A stretch of DNA of 64,000 nucleotides from Chitinophaga sp. GbtcB8 (GCF_019091455.1 NZ_JAGXJN010000045.1:1-64000); one strand, 5' to 3'. Shown: positions 49,979-58,276, counted from the first letter of the stretch. Notes: a model not told the origin generated them from the letters alone. Program-made: numbers and translations.

Positions 49979-50428
49979 ATGACATTCGTAAAATTCAATC
50001 AACACCCGGCTCACAGAACTTTAGGCGGTCTTATGGATGAAGTATTTAACAATACCTCCAAATTATGGAAAGATGATATTTTAACCAGCGACTTCTTCGG
50101 TACCTATCCCCCAGTGAACATTACTGAAAACAAAGAAGCTTATGTACTGGATATCCTGGTACCCGGCTGGTCTAAAGAAGATTTTAAGCTCAACTTAGAA
50201 AACAACGTGCTGACTATCAGCGCAGAAAAGAAAGCTGAACAGAAGGCTGAAGATCAGAAACAGATCCGCCGTGAGTTTAACTTCCGTTCCTTTAAACGTT
50301 CCTTTACCCTGGATGAAAGCGTAGATGCTGAAAAGATCCAGGCTAAATACGACAATGGCGTACTAAACCTGCAGCTGCCTAAGAAAGAGCAGGCACAGCC
50401 TAAATCCAAATCCATTACCGTTGCATAA
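49979..50428 (+). CDS. Hsp20/alpha-crystallin small heat-shock protein
   Basis: ATP-independent holdase chaperone. 149 residues: short N-terminal arm (KFNQHPAHRTLGGLMDEVF), alpha-crystallin domain at about 42-140 (PPVNITENKEAYVLDILVPGWSKEDFKLNLENNVLTISAEK, FNFRSFKRSFTLDESVDAEKIQAKYDNGVLNLQLPKK). The conserved A-x-x-x-n-GVL motif appears as KYDNGVLNLQLPK. The C-terminal I-x-I appears as SITVA. Single gene closed by a strong terminator. Confidence 0.95.
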   Translation: MTFVKFNQHPAHRTLGGLMDEVFNNTSKLWKDDILTSDFFGTYPPVNITENKEAYVLDILVPGWSKEDFKLNLENNVLTISAEKKAEQKAEDQKQIRREFNFRSFKRSFTLDESVDAEKIQAKYDNGVLNLQLPKKEQAQPKSKSITVA

Positions 50429-50466
50429 GTGTTGAGGATGAATAGATTTTAGTGGATTTTGCATAG

Positions 50467-50500
50467 TCCCGGGGCCTTACCACCCCGGGATTTTTTCTTT
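50467..50500 (+). terminator. Intrinsic terminator after hsp20
   Basis: TCCCGGGG/CCCCGGGA stem (50467-50474 with 50483-50490) followed by TTTTTTCTTTT. Confidence 0.9.
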
Positions 50501-50592
50501 TATGTAACACGAAATAGTAATCACAATTCACACAAACGTTTAACAGGTATGCTATTTTAATATGATAATTTGCCCTCTGAACCGAAAATTCT

Positions 50593-51459
50593 ATGGCACC
50601 TAAAGCCAAATATAGGTGGGCAGTACCCGGAAAACTCTATGTTACAGTTGAAAAAGCTGTAATAGGTATAGCGTTGAGAAAGACCCTCGACAGCCGGGAG
50701 CACTATAATATTAAACTCATATTCGATTACCTTTTCTTTCATATTTTGTTGATAGTACCGGAAGTGTTCTTTACGTTATACTTCCAGAATACAACCCAGC
50801 TGATATTATATCCCTTTTTCCTGGCTATGTGCCTGCTGGGTATGAGCATGCTGAAGAAAAGAGTAGCTACCCAGTCCGTGGGTGCACTGGTATCATTTAC
50901 CACCCTGATATTTGCCATGTTATCCTCTTTCCTGAACAACCAGGACATCTCTGTAACTTATGGCACCGTCTGGATATTAAGCATCCTGTTCTGCTACCTC
51001 ACCACTAACCTGCCCACCACCCTGCTGCTGGGCAGCCTGTTGTGCGGGTACCTGGGGCTGGCCGCATATATAAAGGTGCATCATGTAATATCTTTTGCGG
51101 CGCCCGGTTATTCCATTGAAAATTCTTATGGCGCTGCCCCCATCACCTGCGCCCTGTATATCTTATTTATTATACGGGTCATTGGCCGGCACTATAATAA
51201 TATTATGATCCTGGAGCAGCGCTTAACGCTGCAAAAGCAAAAACAGCATGCGGCCCTCATCCGCCAGAACCTGACCAAACAGTTTATACTGGTAAAAGGC
51301 CTGTCCCGCTCCGGCAAAACAAAATACCTGGAAGGAAACCTGGAACTCCTGGAAGCCTGCCTTACCGAGATTGAAAAACAATGCGAAACAGCTATTGACC
51401 TGCTGCAGCATACCCATAAAACATTGGAGGTGGAATCCAATAAAAAAGCTCCTCATTAA
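50593..51459 (+). CDS. Multi-pass membrane protein with cytoplasmic helical tail, unknown
   Basis: 288 residues, no recognised family. Five or six TM helices: about 43-62 (LIFDYLFFHILLIVPEVFF), 68-88 (LILYPFFLAMCLLGMSM), 95-115 (GALVSFTTLIFAMLSSF), 122-140, 142-160 (TTLLLGSLLCGYLGLAAYI) and 180-198. The C-terminal ~90 residues are a charged helical domain (LEQRLTLQKQKQHAALIRQNLTKQFILVKGLSRSGKT, then a long Glu-rich helix). This layout resembles the sensor module of a histidine kinase or cyclase without any catalytic domain. RSGKT is not a real Walker A loop: there is no GxxxxGK spacing. Confidence 0.55.
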   Translation: MAPKAKYRWAVPGKLYVTVEKAVIGIALRKTLDSREHYNIKLIFDYLFFHILLIVPEVFFTLYFQNTTQLILYPFFLAMCLLGMSMLKKRVATQSVGALVSFTTLIFAMLSSFLNNQDISVTYGTVWILSILFCYLTTNLPTTLLLGSLLCGYLGLAAYIKVHHVISFAAPGYSIENSYGAAPITCALYILFIIRVIGRHYNNIMILEQRLTLQKQKQHAALIRQNLTKQFILVKGLSRSGKTKYLEGNLELLEACLTEIEKQCETAIDLLQHTHKTLEVESNKKAPH

Positions 51460-51767
51460 CTGAGGAGCTTACTCCAAGGCATAGGCTAAGAAATTCATTT
51501 CATAGATAGAGCGGAAAAAACGTTCCATTCCATAGGATAGACAAAAACTGCAATTTCACCAGGTATAAGGGAAAATAGCATTTCAAAAGGCATAAGGAAA
51601 TAGTAAAACTTCAATCGGTACAAGGAAAATAGCAAACTTCACAAGGCATACAGGAAAATAGACGGGCATATTCGGTTAGAGATACAAAGATAGGAAACCC
51701 CATAAACCCTGGTAATACCAAAAAGTTGTAATTTTTAACATTCCTTTCACTCCTCATTTATAATAAT
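51460..51767. other. 308-bp non-coding gap
   Basis: No gene. Most of it is the 27-28-bp tandem repeat listed separately; the rest is AT-rich up to the NTF2-like start. A short inverted repeat GAGGAGCTTTTT/CTGAGGAGCTTAC overlaps the upstream stop region. Confidence 0.4.
51535..51670. repeat. 27-28-bp tandem repeat, five units
   Basis: GG-starting units begin at 51535, 51562, 51589, 51617 and 51645 (periods 27, 27, 28, 28). Shared core: GGnAtAnGGAAAATAGnAAnnnTTCA. Units differ at several positions each, so the array is old or mutating. The period is not a constant multiple of three and both strands lack a continuous coding frame. Confidence 0.75.
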
Positions 51768-52244
51768 ATGATGTTATTCAACGTTTATCGCCTCCTGATA
51801 ATTTTACTGGCATGCACACTACCCGGCCATCCAAATACAGCACTACCGCAGGAAAGCGAGGAAGCTGCCGTGAAGACCGCTATCGGGCAACTGTTTGTGG
51901 GCATGCGTAAGGGCGATAGCACGATGGTAAAGGGCGCCTTTGCCCCGGGAGCTATTTTGCAGACCATTGCCTCTCCTGCCGGGGGCAGTACCCGGCTGCG
52001 TACGGAGCCACTGCAGGGTTTCCTGGAAGCGGTGGGAAAGCCTCACACGGACGTGTGGGATGAGCGGATCACCTACGGTCATATTGCTATTGACGACAAG
52101 CTGGCCGCTGTGTGGACACCCTACGAATTTTACCTGGGCGGGCAATTCAGCCACTGCGGGGTAAACTCTTTTCAGCTGGTTAAGCTGGATGGCCAGTGGA
52201 AGATCGTGTACCTGGTAGATACCCGGCGTAAAACGTGTAAGTAA
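51768..52244 (+). CDS. NTF2-like (SnoaL/DUF4440-type) secreted protein
   Basis: 158 residues with an N-terminal hydrophobic signal (LLIILLACTLPG; a Cys16 could be lipidated). The body has the cone-shaped NTF2-like pattern: an N-terminal helix (EEAAVKTAIGQLFVGMRKGDSTMVKGAFAPGAILQTI), then strands with AAVWTPYEFYLGGQFSHCGVNSFQLVKLDGQWKIVYLVDTRR, the VxxWxIxxxxD-like end. Many such proteins are of unknown function; no catalytic pair stands out. Confidence 0.75.
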   Translation: MMLFNVYRLLIILLACTLPGHPNTALPQESEEAAVKTAIGQLFVGMRKGDSTMVKGAFAPGAILQTIASPAGGSTRLRTEPLQGFLEAVGKPHTDVWDERITYGHIAIDDKLAAVWTPYEFYLGGQFSHCGVNSFQLVKLDGQWKIVYLVDTRRKTCK

Positions 52245-52299
52245 TGGAAATGAATGTGTTAGAATGCTGATATTCCCTGAAATGAGTAGGGGGCAAAAA

Positions 52300-52330
52300 A
52301 ATAAACCCCTCGAAGAATCGAGGGGTTTTC
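52300..52330. terminator. Bidirectional terminator between convergent genes
   Basis: AAACCCCTCGA (52303-52313) pairs with TCGAGGGGTTT (52318-52328); A-rich on one side, T-rich on the other. It serves the NTF2-like gene (+) and the decarboxylase gene (-). Confidence 0.85.
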
Positions 52331-52352
52331 AGTGGATTACTAACCCATTTTT

Positions 52353-53750
52353 TTAATAACCCAAAATCTTTAACATACTCTGGGCAGTTTGCTCTTTGGC
52401 ATACAGCCAATCTTTGAGCTGCCCGTTTTTGTCGTATCCTACAATAACATGTTTCGGTGAAGGGATCAGGCAGTGTTTAATACCGCCATAACCACTCAGC
52501 TGATCCTGGTAAGCCCCTGTATGGAAGAAGCCGATGTACAATGGCTCCCCGTTACTGAGCTTGGGCAGGAACACTGCGTTAATATGCTCTTCCGAGGTGT
52601 AAAAGTCATATCCGTCGCAGGTAAGCCCTCCCAGGTGCACCTCCTGGTACTCCTGGTCCCATTTGTTAATGGGCAGCATCAGGAACTTTTCTCCTATGCC
52701 CCAGGTATCCGGTAAGGTAGTAATAAAAGAGCTGTCTATCATATACCAGTTCTCACGGTCGTTCTGCATCTTCTCTCCTATTACACTATATATAACCGCG
52801 CCGCTTTCGCCTACGGTATAAGAGCCAAATTCTGTATAGATGTCCGGTACGGGTACCTTATTCTTTTTACATACACTTTTAATAGTGGCTACGATCTCAT
52901 TTACTATGTAATTATAATCGAAGTCAAAACCCAGCGAATGTTTGATGGGGAATCCCCCTCCTATATTAATACTATCCAGCTCCGGACAGATCTTCTTTAA
53001 CTGGCAGTACAGGTTCAGCACCCGGTTAAACTGGCTCCAGTAGTAAATATCATCCTTAATACCTTTGTTCATGAAGAAGTGCAGCATTTTCAGCTCAAAC
53101 TTCTCATTGCCCTTTAGCTTGTCAACATAAAACTCCAGTATATCACGGGAGCGTATGCCCAAACGGGAGGTATAAAAGTCAAAGGTAGGCTCCTCTTCAG
53201 CGGCAATACGCATCCCCAGCTTCACGGGTTCCTTAGTGCGTATATGCTTCTGGTATTCTTCCAGCTCCTCCTTATTATCCAGCACAGGTATCACATTTTT
53301 GAAACCGCTGTTGGCGAGGCGGGAAATAGCCCGGGTATATGCTTTGGTTTTATAACCGTTGCAAATTATGAAGGTTTCTTTATTGATCTTCTTCCGTTCG
53401 TATAATTTATTGATTATATCAATATCATATGCGAAAGAAGTTTCGATATGCACCCCTTGCTTCAGGGTCTCCTCCATTATAAAGGAGAAATGGGAGCTTT
53501 TGGTGCAGTAGCAATAATAATAGTTTCCGTCGTACCGGTTCTTTTTAATGGCATCCTGGAACATCTTCTTAGCCTTATTTACCTGCATCCCGATCTTGGG
53601 CAGGTAAGTTAGCTTAAAGGGCGTACCATACTTATCAATCAACGCCTTGATGTTCAAACCATTAAATTCCAGATAATTGTCGTTCACCTCAAATCCTTCC
53701 TGCGGAAACTCAAAGGTTTGATTCACGAGATCTGTGTAGGTGTTGTTCAT
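52353..53750 (-). CDS. Type III PLP-dependent decarboxylase (arginine/ornithine decarboxylase-like)
   Basis: 465 residues of the alanine-racemase-fold decarboxylase family, related to biosynthetic arginine decarboxylase, ornithine decarboxylase and diaminopimelate decarboxylase. The PLP-lysine is in YCYCTKSSHF (Lys84), the phosphate loop is INIGGGFP, and the catalytic Cys appears in GLTCDGYDFY. Several segments fit the Bacteroidota arginine decarboxylase group (about 460 residues), which makes agmatine for polyamine synthesis; the substrate is inferred. A TTTG-N23-TAGCTTTG promoter lies about 110 bp upstream, giving a long leader. Confidence 0.85.
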   Translation of the reverse strand: MNNTYTDLVNQTFEFPQEGFEVNDNYLEFNGLNIKALIDKYGTPFKLTYLPKIGMQVNKAKKMFQDAIKKNRYDGNYYYCYCTKSSHFSFIMEETLKQGVHIETSFAYDIDIINKLYERKKINKETFIICNGYKTKAYTRAISRLANSGFKNVIPVLDNKEELEEYQKHIRTKEPVKLGMRIAAEEEPTFDFYTSRLGIRSRDILEFYVDKLKGNEKFELKMLHFFMNKGIKDDIYYWSQFNRVLNLYCQLKKICPELDSINIGGGFPIKHSLGFDFDYNYIVNEIVATIKSVCKKNKVPVPDIYTEFGSYTVGESGAVIYSVIGEKMQNDRENWYMIDSSFITTLPDTWGIGEKFLMLPINKWDQEYQEVHLGGLTCDGYDFYTSEEHINAVFLPKLSNGEPLYIGFFHTGAYQDQLSGYGGIKHCLIPSPKHVIVGYDKNGQLKDWLYAKEQTAQSMLKILGY

Positions 53751-54306
53751 CTAAATCTGCGAATGAATTTTAGGTTAGTAATAAAATTTAAACTCAGGTC
53801 TAGCTGGAGAAACTCCTGGTTTACACACCTACGTCAGTTCGAAACCCAGCAAAATTGGTTGCAAAGCTAAATATTTTGTTCTATTGCCGAAGCAAAAAAT
53901 TTGGCCCTTTTTACAGGGAAACGTCATATCAAAGTAAATAATTACGAATCAATTATTTAAGAGGTGTGTTAATTTTTGAGCGTGAGAGGAGAACCGGGCT
54001 GGTTTTAGCCCATATAGCATACTAATATTGTGTAAATCAATCAATTAAATAACCTGGCCTCTCCTATGGCCTGTTTGGCCAGCTCAATTTATTAAAATGC
54101 TAATAACCAGTTAGTTACATTTTTACCGGCAGCCACATTCCGGCTGGTAAACCCTCAGAACACTACTTAAACGAGTAACATATGACAATGGCTGGCTTTC
54201 AAAATTTAAAAATAAATTGATATACAATCACTTATATACAAACAGGCCTTAAAGAGCCTTACAATTCCCATAGTTAATTTATAGCCGTCTGCCAGGTCCA
54301 TTTCCC
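53751..54306. other. 556-bp non-coding gap
   Basis: No gene seen. It holds the decarboxylase promoter and its leader of about 105 bases, plus several weak hairpins: GGGCTGG-ttt-TAGCCC near 53996-54012 and TTACCGGC/GCTGGTAA near 54124-54150. The remainder is AT-rich. Confidence 0.5.
53862..53896 (-). promoter_or_regulatory. Promoter of the decarboxylase gene
   Basis: Minus-strand TTTG (53893-53896), 23-bp spacer, TAGCTTTG (53862-53869) followed by CA. Predicted leader about 105 bases. Confidence 0.55.
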
Positions 54307-54963
54307 TTAATGTTCAGCTGGCCCCGAGCTCTCCAATAGTGTTAAGCTGCGTTTGCCTTCGCAAAAAAGCAGGTCCAGAATACTGAGGTTAGGCAAGAAA
54401 CCGGTGCGGTCCTGGAACACCTGGGTGTACTCCGGTCCCTCCCAATTTTGCTCCCGCTCACCCGGCTTAAGCTGGTCCCGGGCATCGGTGATCCCCGAGG
54501 CGGGATCAACCTGTTTTTCAAACCGGTCAGTAAAGGTGGGTGTACAATCATATCCCATTACCCGGTTGGCCCATTCAAAACAAGCCATGTTCCAATCCAG
54601 CAAAAACTGGTGAGGCTGCTCAAATAATCCCTGAAGATCTTCCTCATAATATTCAAACCATGGGGAACGGCGGTAAGCGGACACCAATGTCTTCCAATGC
54701 AGGGCCTGCCACTTCTCCTCATTACTGATCCGCACATCCTTCATTATGGTACGCTGATTTTTTCCTTTGGCTAAAGGAACACTGAGCAGGATAGTTCCGT
54801 TAGGTCCGGCAACGTAACAACGGTTACGATAACTGAGCTTTTGGTAGTGTTCATATCTCTCTATCTGTAATATGGAGTGGTCAATTAAAGTTTTATAGTA
54901 GTAAATTGATGGAAAGTATTGTGATTCAATTAATAAGATTTCGTTTTTTTGTACTGCTGTCAT
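54307..54963 (-). CDS. WbqC-family protein
   Basis: 218-residue WbqC-like protein, a family tied to polysaccharide or cell-surface glycan gene sets but with no settled enzymatic reaction. Signature segments: LIESQYFPSIYYYKTLIDHS (start), YRNRCYVAGPNGTILLSVPLAKGKNQRTIMKDVRIS, WQALHWKTLVSAYRRSPWFEYYEEDL, and FLPNLSILDLLFCEG. It stands alone here, flanked by gaps of 0.55 and 0.95 kb. Confidence 0.9.
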   Translation of the reverse strand: MTAVQKNEILLIESQYFPSIYYYKTLIDHSILQIERYEHYQKLSYRNRCYVAGPNGTILLSVPLAKGKNQRTIMKDVRISNEEKWQALHWKTLVSAYRRSPWFEYYEEDLQGLFEQPHQFLLDWNMACFEWANRVMGYDCTPTFTDRFEKQVDPASGITDARDQLKPGEREQNWEGPEYTQVFQDRTGFLPNLSILDLLFCEGKRSLTLLESSGPAEH

Positions 54964-55917
54964 AATGTCAAAATTTGGTGCCTACTATATAAAAACCTAT
55001 GATGTCAGGTGTTGAGGTAATTACCATTTGCTACTTAACAATTAATTGCAACTACCTCTAAAACAGTTCATAGAAAAATAAAAAATATGCTATTGTAATT
55101 AGCATTTTGCCTTTTAAAGCAAAATTTTAGTTACATGCAAAAATACTAAAGTAATTAGTAGTTTTTTTGTTCATTTTCAAGGCTTTTTCACCTGAAGAAA
55201 AATGTAAAGCTGAGTTGGCTGAATTGCCACTTGCACCCTACCGGTCTTTGGGAAGAAAGTTGAAAAACGGAAGGCCGTAAAAATGGAAAGGGAAATAAAA
55301 TGGATGGGATCGCAAGCAGAAAGCCCATTAAAAAAGGAAGATTTAAAAAACATGGATGATTACAAAAATCAAACATTTTTAAACACTCCTATTTTGAGAA
55401 AACAGGAGGAAAAGTGCAGGTTTGGGAGTGCTGATGAATTTTATGAAATGGCAGGTTCAGGGTAAAAATTAGGCTTAATGATGGGGACGCTTCAGGTTCA
55501 ATTTTTAAGAAAACAGCTTTTTTGTACGAACCTTAATCCTGGAAAACGAAAACTTCGTAGACTGGAATTTTCAGAAAAGTCCATTTTCCGGTAGTCAAAA
55601 AACGGGAAACCCGGCGCCTGAAAAAGCCATTTTTTGGGGTAATTGGTGATGGGCTCTGCCCCTGAAAAACGATCGTTAACATGGCCAAATTACCGGATAG
55701 CAAAAAATAGATCTGGCGTTTTGGGGTAGCTGTTGAATTGCTGTTTATACAAAAGCACCCAAAAATGCAGGCCGGTTCCGGCGCTAAAAACTAAAGCCGG
55801 TTGACCGTGGACAAGCACACTTTTTATTACTTAAAATAGTAGGGATCGATTTGTTTAGATTTTGTGAATTTATTAGCCGGCTTACCCCGGAAAAATGTAT
55901 TTCGCTAATTTTGCCTC
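54964..55917. other. Largest non-coding gap (954 bp), possibly decayed DNA
   Basis: No gene with support. The left third is very AT-rich with two small dyads (GCTA-ttgtaat-TAGC near 55088-55102 and ACTAA-agta-ATTAGT near 55147-55161). The right two thirds are purine-rich on the plus strand with runs of A and G and recurring CCGG(T/A)(A)G(T)CAAAAAA-like words, unlike other gaps. A 60-codon open frame (55283-55465) is there but has no ribosome-binding sequence and unbalanced composition. It could be a gene remnant or a structured RNA; neither can be shown here. Confidence 0.4.
55906..55913 (+). promoter_or_regulatory. -7 element four bases before the LEA-2 gene start
   Basis: TAATTTTG, then CCTC, then the ATG at 55918. 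The start of transcription would fall at or beside the start codon, or the downstream ATG at 55927 is used. Confidence 0.5.
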
Positions 55918-56394
55918 ATGCAACAAATGACCCGTTTTACTCAATATATACGCCTCTCCGTTTTAGTGCTGCTTACCTGGGGCATGGCCAGCTCCTGCGA
56001 AAAAATGAAGGACCTGGAATTTATCCGGGTAGCTGGCGTTAGCTTTGACGAACTGGGTATGAGCACCAGCATTGTCCGCATGACCCTCGCCTATTATAAC
56101 CCTAATAACTTTAACCTGCAGCTGAAAGATGCCAATTTTGATCTCTTCTTTGACGATACCCAGGTAGGCCATTCCGTACAGGATACCCTCATCCGCATAC
56201 CGGCTAAAGACACTTTTTACTTCCCTGTAAAGCTGGAGGTAAGCATGGCTAATGTGCTCAAAAATGCCTGGAGCGCTTTTGCCAATAAAGAGGTAACTAT
56301 TAAGGCTACGGGTAATTGCAAGGTGGGTAAAGGCGGGTTATATTTCCCTTTCCCTATTAAGTGTGAAACTAAACAACCGCTGAATTTCTTCTAA
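55918..56394 (+). CDS. LEA type 2 family lipoprotein
   Basis: 158 residues from ATG 55918 or 155 from ATG 55927. Lipoprotein signal (YIRLSVLVLLTWGMASSCEKM, lipidated Cys about residue 27). The single LEA_2/WHy domain (about 35-150) has the typical alternation of NPNNFNLQLKDANFDLFFDD and a second beta sheet (IPAKDTFYFPVKLEVSMANVLKNA). Such lipoproteins are proposed to protect or bind lipids at the envelope in stress; here the function is unproven. Confidence 0.85.
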   Translation: MQQMTRFTQYIRLSVLVLLTWGMASSCEKMKDLEFIRVAGVSFDELGMSTSIVRMTLAYYNPNNFNLQLKDANFDLFFDDTQVGHSVQDTLIRIPAKDTFYFPVKLEVSMANVLKNAWSAFANKEVTIKATGNCKVGKGGLYFPFPIKCETKQPLNFF

Positions 56395-56435
56395 AAAGCA
56401 GCCCTCCTATAGGGTCTCCAAAAGCGGGCAGCTGC

Positions 56436-56993
56436 CTACCAGCTGCCGGTTACCAATTCCATAATGGTTAAAATGTGCCGGCTTTCGGAAAGGTCTTTTA
56501 TGGGTGGCAGCTCCACCACAGCAGTGCGCACCTGGTTCAGGGCCTGCAGATCCAATTCTTTTATTAATCCATGCTCATAATAACTGGCCAGGGCTATGGC
56601 GGTTTTTAATACCGTGGCTTTTACCCGTACGGAGTGCGGGGAATAACGGCCGGGGTGCAGGTGAATGTATTTGCCGGTTTCCTCCTGCCCCATTCTTAAG
56701 ATCCAGGTTGATTGATCGGATAATGTAAGGGACTGATAACCCTCCTCCTGATCCAGCCAGTGGGCGTATTCCGGCAGGGTATTGATATCCCGCTCCCACA
56801 GGGCATCCAGGGTTTCCTGGCCAATTTCTGCTACCTGCAGGTGGCCCAGGTACAGGTCCATCTGGGAATTGCCCAGCACCTTCAGGTGTTGAGATAGCTC
56901 TGCTACCGGGCAGGTAGCTATAAAATTACCTATGGCGCCCAGGTGGTGCTTGAGCGCGTTGAACTGTATATTATGTAATCCGGCGGCTGACAT
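56436..56993 (-). CDS. Conserved-type hypothetical protein, unknown
   Basis: 185 residues, cytoplasmic by lack of any signal. It is rich in His and Leu, with AGLHNIQFNALKHHLGAIGNFI at the start and KYIHLHPGRYSPHSVRVKATVLKTAIAL in the middle; the closing part is helical (LKDLSESRHILTIMELVTG). I do not recognise a family. Its ATG is only three bases after the U-run of the strong terminator behind the HMA gene, leaving no obvious room for its own promoter. Confidence 0.6.
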   Translation of the reverse strand: MSAAGLHNIQFNALKHHLGAIGNFIATCPVAELSQHLKVLGNSQMDLYLGHLQVAEIGQETLDALWERDINTLPEYAHWLDQEEGYQSLTLSDQSTWILRMGQEETGKYIHLHPGRYSPHSVRVKATVLKTAIALASYYEHGLIKELDLQALNQVRTAVVELPPIKDLSESRHILTIMELVTGSW

Positions 56994-57029
56994 CTAAAAA
57001 AAGTCCCGTTCCGGAGGGCCGGAACGGGA
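56994..57029 (-). terminator. Strong terminator/attenuator after the HMA gene
   Basis: Perfect 11-bp stem TCCCGTTCCGG/CCGGAACGGGA (57004-57014 with 57019-57029), four-base loop, then a minus-strand run of seven T (56996-57002) ending three bases before the next ATG. Confidence 0.85.
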
Positions 57030-57057
57030 GCTATTCAATTTACAGTTACAAGAAATT

Positions 57058-57435
57058 TTAGTGTTTTTTGTCGGGATGCCCGCCACCATCTTCAGGTTTC
57101 TTGCAGCAGGTGGGCAGCTTGGCGTATGTTTCCGGGTTAGCGGTTACATTATCCGCATCATAACCTGCGTTGGCAATGGCTGTTTTCACATTTTCAATAT
57201 TGGTACGGTCCGTAAAGAACTTTACCGTAGTAATGTGCTTTTTAACATCCACTTTGGTAGAGGCTATGCCTTCTTCCTGCAGCATGTATTTTTCAATCCT
57301 GTCCTTACATTGTTGGCATTGTACGGTCGGTGTGCTGATCTTTGCCGTTACGAGAGTGCCTTTTTTGGATTGCGCCATGGTAGTGGTGCCTACAGCAACC
57401 AGCAGCATTACCATTACGAGCTTGATGATACGCAT
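57058..57435 (-). CDS. Exported heavy-metal-associated (HMA) domain protein
   Basis: 125 residues from the ATG at 57435, with a signal peptide (MRIIKLVMVMLLVAVGTTTMAQ). The HMA-like domain covers about 30-100: VQCQQCKDRIEKYML holds the metal-binding CxxC, and the rest shows the beta-alpha-beta-beta-alpha-beta order (VKKHITTVKFFTDRTNIENVKTAIANAGYDAD). The tail adds a CC pair and His-rich end (LPTCCKKPEDGGGHPDKKH), probably additional metal ligands. It is exported, unlike cytosolic CopZ, so it may deliver or capture Cu/Zn/Hg in the periplasm. Followed by a strong terminator; its start is 40 bp behind the pyrE stop. Confidence 0.88.
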   Translation of the reverse strand: MRIIKLVMVMLLVAVGTTTMAQSKKGTLVTAKISTPTVQCQQCKDRIEKYMLQEEGIASTKVDVKKHITTVKFFTDRTNIENVKTAIANAGYDADNVTANPETYAKLPTCCKKPEDGGGHPDKKH

Positions 57436-57475
57436 AAAAAATTGTTTTGATACCCGAAGATAATCATAAATGTAA

Positions 57476-58111
57476 TCACTTCCCCCATTGATCCGGAGTG
57501 CTGCGCCAGGATTGCAGGGTAGATTGTTCTGCGGCAGATACCATCCCTTTTTCAACCGCCAGCTCTATTAATGCGTTGTAATTACTGAGTGAGCGGTAGG
57601 GTACGCCGGCTTTTTCAAATGCCTGCACCGCTATATCAAAACCATAATTAAAGATAGATACCATGCCTATTACCTCCCCGCCTGCCTGGCGAATGGCCTG
57701 CACGGCTTCCAGGCTGCTTTTGCCGGTAGAGATCAGGTCTTCTATCACCACTACGGGCTGACCTTCCTGCAGCACCCCTTCGATCTGGTTGCCCATACCG
57801 TGTTCCTTGGGTTTGGAGCGTACATAAATGAAGGGCAGCTTTAACTGGTCGGCTACCAGGGCGCCATGAGGTATGCCCGCGGTAGCTACTCCGGCTATTA
57901 CAGCTGCTTCCGGAAAGTCGCTGAACACCATGTTGGAGAGCTCTGATTTAATATAGTCGCGCACGTAAGGAAAGGATAACAGCTTACGGTTATCGCAATA
58001 AATGGGCGATTTCCAGCCGGAGGCCCAGGTAAAGGGCTCGGCGGGGCGCAGCTTTACGGCCTGCACCTGCAGCAGCTTTTCGGCTACTTGTTTTTCACTG
58101 ATGTTACTCAT
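57476..58111 (-). CDS. pyrE: Orotate phosphoribosyltransferase
   Basis: Converts orotate and PRPP to OMP in pyrimidine synthesis. 211 residues from the ATG at 58111 (MSNISEKQVAEKLLQ). PRPP-binding motif VVVIEDLISTGKSS near 120-133; substrate segment FTWASGWKSPIYCDNRKLLS near 27-46; GVATAGIPHGALVADQLKLPFIYVR. A TAATTTTG element ends five bases before the ATG, so the transcript may be leaderless. Divergent from the Nudix gene. Confidence 0.97.
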   Translation of the reverse strand: MSNISEKQVAEKLLQVQAVKLRPAEPFTWASGWKSPIYCDNRKLLSFPYVRDYIKSELSNMVFSDFPEAAVIAGVATAGIPHGALVADQLKLPFIYVRSKPKEHGMGNQIEGVLQEGQPVVVIEDLISTGKSSLEAVQAIRQAGGEVIGMVSIFNYGFDIAVQAFEKAGVPYRSLSNYNALIELAVEKGMVSAAEQSTLQSWRSTPDQWGK

Positions 58112-58116
58112 GGCCG

Positions 58117-58124
58117 CAAAATTA
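58117..58124 (-). promoter_or_regulatory. -7 element five bases before pyrE
   Basis: Minus-strand TAATTTTG, followed by CGGCC and the ATG. Confidence 0.5.
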
Positions 58125-58276
58125 GGGGATCGGTTAATGATTATCAACTCCTACCTGTATATCTACGCATTCCCAACAGTATTTTATACGTAGCTGCTCC
58201 ATCGCGGATCATACGGAATTTATCACAAGGGCTACGCATTCGTCGGTTACTGTTACCCACTTTGTTCACATATAGC

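Noticed and set aside
51273..51320. Walker A loop (RSGKT) in the membrane hypothetical
   Set aside because: The GxxxxGK spacing is absent; it is chance Gly-Lys-Thr.
51535..51670. CRISPR array
   Set aside because: Units touch with no unique spacers, the conserved part is about half of each unit, and no Cas genes are nearby.
8400..53750. Arginine decarboxylase and ureohydrolase as one agmatine pathway
   Set aside because: They are 43 kb apart, differ in composition and the ureohydrolase has an altered metal motif; a shared pathway is possible but not supported by position.
55283..55465. Small open frame of 60 codons in the largest gap
   Set aside because: No ribosome-binding sequence, unusual Lys/Glu/Met-rich composition, no neighbour pattern, and no fold or motif visible. 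Reported as a gap instead.
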